Numbered from the stretch's first letter, positions 41,495 through 52,500 are shown. The stretch: DNA of 64,000 nt from Conchocele bisecta (GCA_029237695.1 CM055279.1:20401919-20465918), one strand, 5' to 3'. Notes: a model not told the origin generated them from the letters alone. Translations and numbers: made by a program.

Positions 41495-42345
41495 TAGCCA
41501 GCCTTCCGAAGGAAGAAGTGCTTATGACATATCCTCGGCGTCGTAGACGTCCGTTTGTCCATCCGTCCGTCTGTCTGTCCGTCTGTCTGTCTTCAAAAAT
41601 TATAATGGCCTATATTTTCTGTTTCCTTGCTTGGATTTGCTTCATATTTCACACACGCATTGCTCCAAGGGGTCCTCTACTGCGCTGTGGCAAATCCACG
41701 TCCATGCTGCCCCTTCTAAGCCCAGGGTCAAGGTCACATACTTTGTGCATCTCGAAACCTTAACGCTCGGACGCTCGGGTAAATGGCCTATATTTTCTGT
41801 TTCCTTGCTTGGATTTGCTTCATATTTCACACACACATTGCTCCAACGGTCCTCTACTGCGCTGTGGCAAATCCACGTCTGTCCCGCCCCTTCTAAGCCC
41901 AGGGTGAGGGTCACATACTTTCATATTTCACACACGCATTGCTCCAAGGGTCCTCTACCTCTGCTAAGTCCAGGGTCAAGGTCAAATACTTTGTACGCTC
42001 GAAACCTTAACACGCTCTGGTAAATGGCTCATAAATTTTGTTTCCCTTATCCAGCACGTTGTGTTTTCAAATGTGCCCTCGGTTCCTTTGCTGCCACCGG
42101 GCGCGCTTCGTTGTCCTCTGACAACTCTTGTCGTGTTTTTGTCATCATCCATATTTTCATTTCCCACCTCACCAGTACTGCGCCCTCTTGCCCATTTCTC
42201 TATTCTCCTGTAACTTCTTTCCTGAGCGATGAGCGATTGGCTACAAACATGTGCATCTCATCATTCATGTTTTCATTCCCTGTGATACCCGTGCTCCCCC
42301 ATGCCCACGGTCAAGGTCAAATAACTTCTTTACCGTAACTGTGAT
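41495..42345 (+). mobile_element. Helitron-like array, AGCCAGCCTTCC head
   Basis: Head TAGCCAGCCTTCCGAAGGAA at 41498, then GTCCGTCTGTCTGTCC. Three units with TATTTTCTGTTTCCTTGCTT, CACGCATTGCTCC and CCAGGGTCAAGGTCAC, followed by a relative of 41005-41420. No hairpin-CTAG tail found. Confidence 0.6.
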
Positions 42346-42385
42346 AAACAGGGGAGATAATTTAGTTATGCATGTTCAGTATGTA

Positions 42386-42670
42386 TATCAGGGCTCCAGA
42401 TAAGGTACCGTAATTAGTAATTGAGTATTTTCACTCCATCCTTTCTGTAACAATTGGGTATTTCAAAATTTTAATTGGGTAAAATATCACACTACTGTTT
42501 ACACATCAACAGACAGCAATTATTGAATAGTTTGTTTAAAAATGAAAAAATGTCTTGGCATTTCATTAGAATTGTCTCCTTGAAATACCAAGATATGTTT
42601 TCATGGAAAATAAGAAAAATATGCTATATTTGTTGTCTGTTTATTGTTTTCTTCAGCATGATAAAGGTAC
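42386..42670. mobile_element. Truncated hAT-like MITE, GCTCCAGATAAG
   Basis: Starts CAGGGCTCCAGATAAGG and follows 43883-44263 up to GATAAAGGTACCACA, where it ends; the other terminus is missing. Confidence 0.65.
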
Positions 42671-43150
42671 CACAAACAAATAATATAGTCAAGTATTGCA
42701 TAGTCAAGTATTGCAAAATAGTTACGCCCCCCCTAACCCGAAATCCTGGATCCGCGCCTGGTCCTCCCCGAGCAAAAAAAATACATTTAGACTCTCAAAT
42801 GGCGTTTCATACATTCTAGAGGCTATCATCAGTAGAATATGTCTTTCTGTGTTACAACAGCCAGTGACAAAAATAAACATCCGGCCCAAGTTAGTGTCGC
42901 AGTGTGCTGTGGCTGCCGCGTTGTTGTCTACGGGCATCCATATCACAATATTTACACCTTCTATAAATTCATAATGCAAACGCTTATTTGACGTATTGCG
43001 TTTACATCCCAATACAATACATTAGAGCCACGTGACGTCGCACGATGTTGTTGATTTGGTAAAATTCGCAACGTCGCTGTTGCAGAATTTGAACGCCATA
43101 TTTGGTTATTTACAGTTTTGAAACTATCAGAAAATGCAGTGTACATATAT
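42671..43150. other. Unclassified; one hAT-like end
   Basis: 42722-42775 (CCCTAACCCGAAATCCTGGA, CGCGCCTGG) is the reverse of the end at 12264. Beyond it I see no repeats. Frames here end in translated transposon ends rather than protein domains. Confidence 0.35.
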
Positions 43151-43151
43151 G

Positions 43152-43590
43152 TAATAAAACCATGGGCTGTTGTGTTTACTGGGGTGAATAATTAATACAT
43201 TTGGTCTGTTTTAAGTATGTGGAGTCCTTCATCAATACATTTGATCTGCTTAAATTTTAGTTTGTGAGGATTCCTTAGGATTCCACGCACTTTAACCCTT
43301 TCAATACCACAGACCTCTATAGAGACAATGTTTGCAAACAGTGCAGATCCAGATGAGCCGGCTCGTAACGAGCCGTCTCATCAGGATCTCCACTGTTTGT
43401 TAATAATTTTAAACGTCGTACAGATTACCCTTTTAGAAGAATGGGATAATTTGAATGAACAAAATTAATGAAATAGCGTGAAACATTGGCATGGAACATC
43501 CTATTAAGTTACTTGGTGTTGAAAGGGTTAAACAAGCCAATTGTACTGTTCACCCCAGTAAATGCAACAGCCCATGGTTTTATTCCTTAA
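43152..43590. mobile_element. Element with AAAACCATGGGCTGTTG ends, split by a MITE
   Basis: TAAAACCATGGGCTGTTG (43156) and GTTTACTGGGGTGAA face TTCACCCCAGTAAATGC and CAACAGCCCATGGTTTTA (43585). The TTAA MITE 43296-43527 lies inside. Two TAATACATTTG-type internal repeats at about 43190-43245. Confidence 0.6.
43296..43527. mobile_element. TTAA-flanked MITE, 232 bp, young copy A
   Basis: TTAA at 43292-43295 and 43528-43531; ends CCCTTTCAATACCACAG and ACTTGGTGTTGAAAGGG. Core CCGGCTCGTAACGAGCCG. Almost identical to 53456-53687, same length. Confidence 0.9.
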
Positions 43591-43626
43591 TTTCAAAAGA
43601 TGTTTCCATTAGATACAATGGTTTAA

Positions 43627-43848
43627 CCCTTAGACCGCTACTCACAACAATTGTCGTCTGCTGTTGCTTTTGTATCTTGCCTTATTTCTCAATAAAAACA
43701 TGTTTTGACAGCACTTCTGAATCATTTCCAATGTCAAAACATGTTGTAAATTATTCTAATGTGTTGTCCAAGCATGTTTGTGATGATAAAAATGTTAAAT
43801 AGAAAATAAACAGCAGACGACAAAAAATTTAATATAGCGGTCTAAGGA
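43627..43848. mobile_element. TTAA-flanked MITE, CCCTTAGACCGCT family
   Basis: TTAA at 43623-43626 and 43849-43852; ends CCCTTAGACCGCTACTC and TATAGCGGTCTAAGG. Part of the central palindrome is deleted (CCAATGTCAAAACATG). Confidence 0.8.
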
Positions 43849-43882
43849 TTAACCCTTTCATCCGTAAATAAGTGACATGGAT

Positions 43883-44263
43883 CAGGGCTCCAGATAAGGA
43901 ATTAGCAATTGAGTATTGTCACTCCATCATTTTGGAAGCAATTGGGTATTTAAAAATTTTAATTGGGTAAAATAAAATCACACTACTGTTTACACATCAA
44001 CAGACATCAATTATTGAATGGTTTGCTTCGAAATGAAAACATATCTTGGCATTTTATTAGAATTGTCTCTTTGAACCAAGATGTGTTTTCATGGAAAATA
44101 AGAAAAAGTATGCTATTTTGTGGTCTGTTTATTGTTTTCTGCAGCATGATAAAGGTACCACAACATTTGTATTGCTTTTTGATACTCGCTACTTCTGATT
44201 CGAATTGGGTTTTTGGCAATTTTAATTGGGTATTTAAGCAAATACACAGCTTATCTGGAGCTG
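43883..44263. mobile_element. hAT-like MITE with CATGGAT duplication
   Basis: Ends CAGGGCTCCAGATAAGG and GCTTATCTGGAGCTG. CATGGAT at 43876-43882 and 44264-44270 is an exact 7-bp duplication (8 bp with one mismatch). 381 bp, non-coding. Confidence 0.85.
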
Positions 44264-44414
44264 CATGGATGTTGATGTTATTTTCTCAACCAATCCAATA
44301 ATCATAAAATTATTCTCAGTCCATTTATAAAAACGAAGTGTCTTTTTTTTTTAAAACATATGAGAATTGCTTGCAAAAAGTGCAGATCCTGTTGAGATGC
44401 AAATATATTTTTAA

Positions 44415-44644
44415 CCCTTTGACAGCTATCTTAATTTTGTTGTCGTCTTTTTTTTCTATTTTCCATTTTTATCATCAAAAACATCCTTTGACATCACTTT
44501 AGAATAATTTACAACATGCTTTGACAGCACGTTTATTGCACAAGTTTATTTCAATTTTGCTGTCAAAACATGTTTTTATTGAGAAATAAGGCAAGATATA
44601 AAAGCAACAGCGGACGACAATTGTTGTGAGTAGCGGTCTAAGGG
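44415..44644. mobile_element. TTAA-flanked MITE, CCCTTAGACCGCT family
   Basis: TTAA at 44411-44414 and 44645-44648; ends CCCTTTGACAGCTATC and GTAGCGGTCTAAGGG. The centre has lost the usual palindrome. Confidence 0.75.
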
Positions 44645-44787
44645 TTAAAATATTTTTTTGCAAATCTGTTTCATCACAAATCAGTTTCATTAGTCTTGAG
44701 ATCCACTGCATCAACAACCTTGAAGTCGTAACATTTATAAACCGTGCAGTGCAAGCTACAGACATTTGAAACCAGGTACCAGTTTAA

Positions 44788-44949
44788 CCCTTTCAATGTC
44801 TTCTGCTGTTAATTTTTTATGTTCCATATTGCTCATCAAAAACATGCTTTGACAACACTTTAGTGCTGTCAAAACATGTTTTTATTCAGAAAGAAGACAA
44901 AATATAACACAACAGCAGACGACTATTTCTGTTTCTCGCATTTTAAGGG
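44788..44949. mobile_element. TTAA-flanked MITE, short palindrome
   Basis: TTAA at 44784-44787 and 44950-44953; CATGCTTTGACAACACT faces AGTGCTGTCAAAACATG. 162 bp. Confidence 0.75.
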
Positions 44950-44954
44950 TTAAC

Positions 44955-45614
44955 ACTTTTGAAATAGAAATTTGTTATGTAGCTTTCTTATGATGAGTAG
45001 ATGCGCATAGTTTATTTCGATTTTTGATTCGTCCCACAGTCATGGATTATCTCCCTTTTTTCGACTTAGAATTTTCCAATTTGGTTTAAAAGTCTTAAAA
45101 CTTTTTAAACCCTAATAGCTACACATCTGAAATTTGTTATGTAGCTTCTTTATGATGAATAGATGCGCAGGTTTATTTCAATTTTTTATTTCACCCAGGG
45201 GTCATGGATTATCTCTCCCTGTTGGACTTAGAATTTTCCAAGTTTGGCATGTAAGTCGTAAAACTTTTAAACCCAAATAGCTACACCTGAAACTTGGTAT
45301 GTAGCTTCCTTTATGATGAGTACCGGTAGAGGCGCAAATTTGTTTTATTTGACCCGGGAGTCATGGATTATCTCCCCCTTTTTGACTTAGAATTTGGCAA
45401 TGTTGCCTTGTAACTCGTAAAACTTTTAAACCGTAATAGCTACATACCTGAAAATTGGTATGTAGCTTTCTTATGAGTAGATGCGCAAAGTTTATTTTGA
45501 TTTGATTAGACCCACGGGTCATGGATTATCTTCCCTTTTGGACTTGGAATTTTACATCGTTTACTATCAAAGTGATATGTGGGGCATCCATGTACTATGA
45601 ACATATTTTCTAGT
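44955..45614 (+). mobile_element. Helitron-like array with hairpin-CTAG tail
   Basis: Four units with TATGTAGCTTCCTTATGATG, GTAGATGCGCA and GTCATGGATTATCTCCC; tail ATGTAC-TAT-GAACAT, ATTTT, CTAG (ends 45614). This tail is a variant of the one at 40660-40682, so the two families share a terminus. The head is missing. Confidence 0.7.
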
Positions 45615-45660
45615 TCACATACAAAAGCATGGTTTGACAACACATTAAACCATGTTTTTA

Positions 45661-47220
45661 GCTCACCTGAGTGAAGCTCATGTGAGCTATTGTTACCGCA
45701 ATGTGTCCGTCGTCCGTCCGTCCGTCCGTCGTCCGTGAACATTTTCAAACGTCTTCTCCTCGGTAACCATTGGGCCTATAGTCACCAAACTTCATGGTCA
45801 TGGTCCTTAGGTAGGGGGATTACAAAATTGTTAAAATGACGTCATCACGTAATCCAAGATGGCCTCCGTCTAAAAATAGCACAAATTCTTCAAAAATCTC
45901 TTAAGAACCGCCTACCGGATTTCGACAAAACTTGGTAGGATTGATCGATGTACAATGCTCTTTCAAAGTTGTTAATATGGTGACCCCGAGGTCAAAAATG
46001 GGCGTGGCCCGTGGGGTCCAATTGGTGTCAAATTTTATTTTTGACCGAATATGGTCATGTCATATATCAAATCGAAGGTATCAATGAGGCGATCACTCTG
46101 GTGCATTTTTTGTCGAAATCGGATGGTTATGTCATCCAAGATGGCCGCCGAAAGGTCAAAAGGACATTCTTTTATTAGAGATTTCAAAATTCTTCTTCAC
46201 ATGAACTGCTTGGCCCATGGTAGCCAAACTTAAAAGTTATGGTCCATGGGTGAAGCCTTTTCAGATTTGTTAAAATGGAGGTCATCGCTAATCCAAGATG
46301 GTCGCCGTCTAAAATAGCATAAATTCTTAAAACAACATCTTCTCATGAACCGCCAGCCGGATTTCAACGAAACTTGGTAGGAATTATCGATGTACAATGC
46401 TCTTTCAAAGTTGTTAAAATGGTGACCCCGGGGTCAAAAATGGGCGTGGCCCGTGGGGTCAAATTTTATTTTTGATCGAATATGGTCATGTCTCTATCAA
46501 ATCGAAGGTATCAAAGCGGCGATCGCTCTTGTACATTTTTTGTCGAAATTGGATGGTCATGTCATCCAAGATGGCCACCAAAAGGTCAAAAGGTCGTTCT
46601 TTTATTAGAGATTTCAAAATTCTTCTTCATATGAACCGTTTGGCCCATGGTGGCCAAACTTCACAGTTATGGTCCATGGGTGAAGCCTTTTCAGATTTGT
46701 TAAAACGGAGGTCGTCGCTAATCCTAGATGGCCGCCGTCTAAAAATAGCACAAATTCTTAAAAAATCTTCTTCTCATGAACTGCCAGCCAGATTTCGACG
46801 AAACTTGGTAGAAATGATCGATGTAGAATGCTCTTTCAAAGATGTTAAAATGGTGACCCCGGGGTCAAAAATGGGCGTGCCCCGTGGGGTCAAATTTTAT
46901 TTTTTACCAAATATGCTCATGTCATATATCAAATTGAAGGTATCGATGAGGCGATTGCTCTGGTGCAATATTTGTTGGAATCAGATGATTGTATCATCCA
47001 TGATGGTCTCCAAAAGGTCCATTTATTCGAGATTTTGAATGTCTTTTTCTCAGGAACCACATGGCCGATGCTGGCCAAACTTCATAGTAAGTTAAGATCC
47101 TTGAGGTGAAGCGTGCGAACATTTACAGATTTGGTAAAAACACATGAACTCAATGTCACATTCTCCTCTGGTGTTCATGGAGTCAGGTGAGCGAATTCAG
47201 GGCCATTATGGCCCTCTTGT
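45661..47220 (+). mobile_element. Helentron-like element, AGCTCACCTGAG head
   Basis: Head AGCTCACCTGAGTGAAGCTC ... GTGAGCT folds and is followed by GTCCGTCCGTCC. Three units of about 435 bp (ATCGATGTACAATGCTCTTT). Near the 3' end TCAGGTGAGC is complementary to the head, then AGGGCCAT-TATGGCCCT and CTTGT. It splits a TTAA-type MITE at CATGTTTTT | TATTGAG, in a T run. Such paired 5' and subterminal 3' repeats with T targets are described for Helentrons. The 188-codon frame 46472-47038 is repeat-derived. Confidence 0.8.
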
Positions 47221-47445
47221 TATTGAGAAAGAAGACAAAAGATAAAACAAATTGAGAATGAATATAAAATATAAAACAACAACAGACAATAGTTTTCGGT
47301 TCCCTCATTCTAATTATTAAATCCTTTCACCATTTCAGCTTTTGTTTGTCCAATGACAGCCTGATAATGAAAATGAAGCATTTACGCTTCATAGAAGATT
47401 TTTGTATGTCTGGAAATCTCGTTTGATCATAGTGAACATAGTGAT

Positions 47446-48210
47446 CACTGTACTGTAAGCTGTACGGGCCGGTATGATAAGACACCCACAAGATGGCGGA
47501 CGGTAAAAAACGTGAAAGGTAAGTGCTTCAATTTGTACTGTTTTCCCCTTTAAAACTAGCAAAACTCACAAACTAAACGTTGTAATCATGTGTATAAATG
47601 TTGTCTTAACCCTCAGTTGCTCTTGTTAGGGTCCATCTCTCGCTAATATAAGCAGGAACGACCATACGGTCATTTCTGCATGAATTTTGAATCTGTCCGT
47701 ATTTCGGCGTCTGTACCATACAGAATCCGTGTGAAACTTTTGATGTCTTCACCGTCCAGACGTATTTTTGCTCAACTTGCTTCCGGAGTCTTAATCGTCC
47801 AGTGTTGATTTTTTCTAAGTCCTTTTTGACATATTTGCAATTAAATAATGGAACGATGGGCACATATTCGGAAAGAGCATCAATCAATGATGCAATATCA
47901 AGTGACAGATTCAAAATTTGTGCAGAAATGACCGTATGCGAGCTCGGTAAAGATCGTTCTCTTGCTTCATTTTCAAAATGTTCACGTTTTTTGGTCGTTC
48001 CTGCTTATATTAGTGAGAGATGGACCCTGACAAGAGCAACCGAGGGTTAAGACAACATTTATACACAGGATTACCACGTTTAGTTCGTGATTTTTGCTAG
48101 TTTTAAAGGGGAAAACAGTAAAAATTGAAGCACTTAGCTTTCACGTTTTTTACCGTCCGCCATCTTGTGGGTGTCTTATCATACTGGCCCGTACAGCTTA
48201 CAGTACAGTG
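47446..48210. mobile_element. 765-bp foldback element with ATG-splice donor block in both arms
   Basis: Ends CACTGTACTGTAAGCTGTAC and complement; GTGAT flanks both sides (47441-47445, 48211-48215). Arms about 255-305 bp (47446-47700; 47905-48210). In the left arm AAGATGGCGGACGGTAAAAA (ATG 47493) runs eight codons to AAAG|GTAAGT (donor at 47519). In the right arm the donor is GCTAAGT. Frames ending ISERWTLTRATEG occur mirrored in both arms. CACTG ends recall CACTA elements, but a 5-bp duplication does not. Confidence 0.8.
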
Positions 48211-48371
48211 GTGATTGCCTGAGGTAGGTTTTTTATGACATAGAAAATAATAAATAATTACGGAACGTTTATTATTCCCTATAGGATTTAGACCTGAGCT
48301 CAGAAAGATATTTAGTACAAATCCGTGACATTTATAGTGGCCAGGGGAGAGCTTCAACTGTTATAAAATCA

Positions 48372-48548
48372 GTCCAGATAAGGAACAAGTAATTGAGTAT
48401 TGTCGCTCCATCATTTCTGAAGCAATTTGGTATTTCAAAATTTTAATTGGGTGAAATAAATATTATTAAAGCGACTCTCAGATGAATTATCTAAAATATT
48501 GAATATGTGGTTTTTCGCTTCTTGCATAGTATGGCATGTATAAATCAA
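48372..48548. mobile_element. hAT-like MITE fragment
   Basis: CCAGATAAGGAACAAGTAATTG to AATTTTAATTGGGTGAAAT is the left part of the GCTCCAGATAAG family, truncated. The remainder to 48548 is unclassified. Confidence 0.5.
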
Positions 48549-48936
48549 ATAATTCCAGCACAAAAATATTTACACAATTCCCTAACATTTGATTGGCCCG
48601 TAGCAAGTCTCTGTCCAAAATTTATATCCCAGTAAACTCCCACGCCGAACTACTTTCCGTAACCGTGAGGCGCAGTTAAAATAATTCTTAAGAAAACGGA
48701 AAATAAACCCATTTTCTTGATGAATTTATTTCAAATGCTGGAATTATAAGGAATGAATGGCCTTTTTGTGGAATTTATCGGGGATATAAACTTGGAAAAG
48801 TCGCGGGAATACTGGACGAGGCCTTCCGGCCTTCGTCCAGTATTCCTGCGACTTTTCCAACTTTTTCCGACTTTTTCGTTAGTCGGATCATTACCAGACT
48901 ACAGCAAAATTCCACAAAAAGGCCATTAATTCCTAT
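48549..48936. mobile_element. Composite TAATTCCAGCA MITE + GGAATGAATGG hairpin
   Basis: Same order as 31963-32333. In the hairpin's right arm a stretch GTTAGTCGGATCATTACCAG, typical of the neighbouring array (49263-49285), replaces the normal sequence, suggesting gene conversion or a chimeric repair event. Confidence 0.75.
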
Positions 48937-49002
48937 ATTACGCCATTTTTTTATCTCACCTACGATGGTGGATAGTGAGACATAGCGGTCACAATTCCGG
49001 CA

Positions 49003-49182
49003 CACAGGTGGAAGACTCGGACATGTGACACAAAGAACATGACCATTACAAAAAATCCATTACCCCACCCACTTTGTCTCATACAGTACTATCTTCTATT
49101 ATAGAATGTACAGTATGATATCAGGTGGGTGGGGTAATGGGATTTTTTTAATAGGCATTTTTGTCCGAGTCTTCCACCTGTG
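49003..49182. mobile_element. Short hAT-like MITE, sibling of the 1.16-kb palindrome
   Basis: Ends CACAGGTGGAAGACTCGGAC and GTCCGAGTCTTCCACCTGTG, followed inward by CCATTACCCCACCCAC as in 15432-16587. Flanks TTCCGGCA (48995-49002) and TTCCGGCG (49183-49190): 8 bp with one mismatch. 180 bp. Confidence 0.9.
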
Positions 49183-49443
49183 TTCCGGCGGCGTCTATCG
49201 GTGTCGTCAACAATTTGGGACGTAAAGTTTGGATGTAGCCAAAATCCCGATATCTCTTGATTCGTTAGTCTGATCATTACCAGACTTCATCAATAGCTTC
49301 TTCACATTGATCATTACCAAATTTCATCAATAGCTTTCTCACTTCGATGGCTATCCACCCACTGTCATTCGGGTGACCTTGGTGACCTTAACTTTTGTGT
49401 CTTAATTTTGTACATAATTATGTCCAAATGTTGAATACCTCCT

Positions 49444-49678
49444 GGGGGCCGTTTCACTAAACTTCATACAACTAAAATGTTCGTAAGTGCAAATTTAGGA
49501 TCGTCTGGAAATATCAATTGATGGATTTACATGTATTGAGCATAGCATATGCAGCCTATGCTCAATAAATGTAAATCCAATAATTGTTTACAAGAAAACA
49601 TTGTTAATGTGAAATTTACAGACTCATAATTTTGCACTTACGAACATGTTAGTCGTAGTTAGAACATGTTAGCCCCCT
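49444..49678. mobile_element. MITE with GGCCGTTTCAC end, second copy
   Basis: Left GGGGGCCGTTTCACTAAACT; interior GCATATGCAGCC palindrome; right end rearranged (GTTAGTCGTAGTTAGAACAT). Related to 1720-1960 in reverse. Confidence 0.65.
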
Positions 49679-50069
49679 GATCAATACCTTTCTCACAGTG
49701 ATGGCTATCCACACAGTGTCTAATTTGGGTGACCGTGACCATGGTGACCTTGACCTTCATGTCAATAATTTTGTATGTACATCCAAATGTTGAATATCTC
49801 CTGATCCGTTAGTCGGATATTCTCCAAACTTCAACAACAGCTTTTAACATTGATGGATATCTACCTGTGTAACTCGGCCGACCTTGACATTGGTGTCACA
49901 AATTTTGGACATACGTCCAAATGTTGAATATCTCTGATCCGATAGTCATATCATTACCAAATTTCACAACTAGCTTCCTCACATTGATAGCTATCCATCC
50001 AGTGTCATTCTGGGGACCTTGACAATCACCTTGGTGACATTGACCTTCATGTCAATAATATTGGACGTA

Positions 50070-51771
50070 CAGTGCAGTTTCCGTTTTTGTTCCACCGTAG
50101 ACAACACTTGCAAACTCAACGCGAACGCAACGCGAACGCAACGGTTTGCTGTAGCGTTGTATACGTTGTTTAAACGTATAATACGGTTCGTACACGTGTA
50201 ATACACATTGTCAAACCGTTTAGTTTAAAAGCGTTGTATACGTTGTTTAAACGTATAATACGGTTCGTACACGTGTAATACACATTGTCAAACCGTTTAG
50301 TTTTAAAGCGTGTAATACGTTTAGCTTCAAGGCGTATAACACGCTTTGGCGTATACATATGTAGCGAGGTGAAAGAGTTGAAACGTGTACAACGCTTTAC
50401 CTGGAAGCGTGTAGCTATATGAAAGCGTTGAAACGTGTACAACGGTTACACGTTTTCACACAAATACCTGTTCGGCCCCTATCTCTTCGAGGCGTCCTTG
50501 TTTCGTCCATTTTAAAATATCGCGAATACATACCCTCAGATCGAGTTCAAAGTACATCGGCGGTGTGATTTAGCACTTCAATTGATCCCTAATCCCTGAT
50601 GACTAATGAGTCACGCTTTTAACACGACAGATGTACCTTGTCGTTTATCAAAATGTTTGAGAATTGTAGATCACGTGAGCCGGCTCATCAGGATCTGCGG
50701 CATTTCTATGTACATTTTATATACACAAAAATGACGCCTAATACAGCGTAATGTAACAGGTCCTAACTTAATATGGAATAGCCCGGGCCGATAGTCCGTG
50801 TCAGTTAATTGGGGTTAAATATTACGAACACAGATAAACACACTGCATGGTTTCTTTATTTTATTTTATTTTAACATCATCAGAAATGGCGAGTCTAGAA
50901 ACTCTCGTATTATCTTTATGCTGAAGCCAGTCTATTTCAGTCACTAATCCGCTATACACCTGTCCCACGCGTGTGTTAAGATTAATCGATATTTGGAGAA
51001 ACTGAATACACAGCGAGCTGCACACTGGTTTAACACGGATATGGCCCGCGGATATGTGTCATAAATTACTTGGTGGTCAAAACCGGTAAATTTACAAGGT
51101 TTATAGCGAAATAGCAGCCGACTGGCAATTTTTCTCGGACCGATTTTTAAGACTAGTTTTCAAATCTCAATCGGTCTGAGAGTTCAAAAATCGGTCCAGA
51201 ACCGGAAAATGTTAGAAGCCCTGCAGTGAGTCTAGAAGTATATATACACACACGAAGAACGATCAGAGCATGCGCATTCTACGCGATACAAGGTTGGCAT
51301 ACCAAAACGTGTAATGCGTTAAAACCCGTGGAAACGTGTTATACGTATAACACGGTTTCATCTGTACGGTGCTGTGTACATGTAAATGCGTGTAACCGTT
51401 CGTCAAAGAAAACGTTAAATCGTTTAAACGGTCTACCTTAGCGTTGTATACGCTTACAACCGTTGTATACGTTTACAACCGTTGTACACGGATTACACGC
51501 TTTTGAAACTCAATACGTTGTTTTACAACCGTTAGTATACGTTTTACAAACCGTTGTAAACGGATTACACGCGTTTGAAACTCAATGCGTTGAACACGGT
51601 TTGTTCGACTTTCGCGCATGCGCAAGAGTGGGGAAACGCAACGCATGGCCGAAAACGTATTACACGTAGACGACACACGGTTTGAAACGCAACTAACGGA
51701 AACTCCACGGATACGCAACGCACAACACTTTGTACACGTATAAACCCGGAACATTTTGACAGAAACAACTG
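50070..51771. mobile_element. 1.7-kb TA-flanked non-coding element with subterminal CGTTGTATACG repeats
   Basis: TA at 50068-50069 and 51772-51773; ends CAGTGCAGTTTCCG and CAGAAACAACTG. Removing it restores the tandem unit GGACGTACATCCAAATG. CAGT...ACTG ends with a TA duplication fit Tc1/mariner. Both sides carry many variants of CGTTGTATACG, ACGTGTAATACG and AAACCGTT (50095-50460, 51300-51740), with a unique centre (50470-51290). At 50170-50240 and 50225-50300 a 64-bp block is tandem. No transposase frame. Confidence 0.65.
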
Positions 51772-52000
51772 TACATCCAAATGTTGAATATCTCTTGATC
51801 CGTTAGTCGGGTAATTACCAAACTTCACCAATAGCTTCCTTCCTCACTTTGATAGCTATCCACCCAGTGTCATTTGTGTGACCTTGATGACCATGACCTT
51901 CATATCAATAATTTTGGACTTCCTCATAATTATTGTGATTTTGATGACCTTCACCTTCATGGTGATCGCCTCGTTCAGTGGGTGATACATTTCCCGACGA

Positions 52001-52500
52001 TTGCCTTGTATCACATTCCCCCAAACATGCGTTATATTCAACCACATGCTACAATAAACTATGCTAGTTATTTTAATGGAAATGATTCTAAAGTTCTGTA
52101 AAACCATGTTTTTATTGAGAAAGAAGACAAAATATAAAACAACTGCAGACAACAGTTTTTGATTCCCGCATTCAAAGGTTAATTCCTTTCACCATTTCAG
52201 CCGACAAACGATGTTTTTATTGAGAATGAAGACAAAATATATCAGACAATTTACGATTTCCACATTCTAAGTGTTGAGACCAATCATAATTTTCTAGGTG
52301 TCTGACTTCGGGACATTTCTCTGTACTTACTTCCGCTGCAGCTTTCACGGCAGACGGATTAGATTTCTCCGGTAGCCATCTGGGCCTGATTGCTCAAAAC
52401 CTCTGTTAGCTTAACAAACTGTTAAATCCTTAGCAATGCTAAGGATTTAACAGTCTGTTAAGCTAACAGAAGCTTTGAGCAACCGGGCCCTGCTCGGCAG
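52001..52500. repeat. MITE fragments and a 100-bp palindrome
   Basis: 52075-52190: right half of a TTAA-type MITE (GGAAATGATTCTAAAG, CATGTTTTTATTGAG). 52388-52490: near-perfect palindrome, TTAAATCCTTAGC facing GCTAAGGATTTAA with CTGTTAGCTTAACA arms and GGGCC ends. The latter looks like an independent MITE. Confidence 0.6.

Larger units (their letters stand above)
48954..52000 (+). mobile_element. Helitron-like array, ATCTCACC head, with three insertions
   Basis: Head ATCTCACCTACG ... GTGAGACATAG at 48954. Units of about 150 bp: ATCCAAATGTTGAATATCTC, TTAGTCGGATCATTACC, TTCATCAATAGCTTC, GTGACCTTGACCTTCATG. They run 49200-50069 and 51772-51990. Insertions: 49003-49182, 49444-49678 and 50070-51771. 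The 3' terminus is not clear. Confidence 0.65.

Noticed and set aside
46472..47038. 188-codon plus frame (and 61653-62138)
   Set aside because: Both cover the 430-bp units of the AGCTCACC family; similarity between them is DNA-level, with no known domain.
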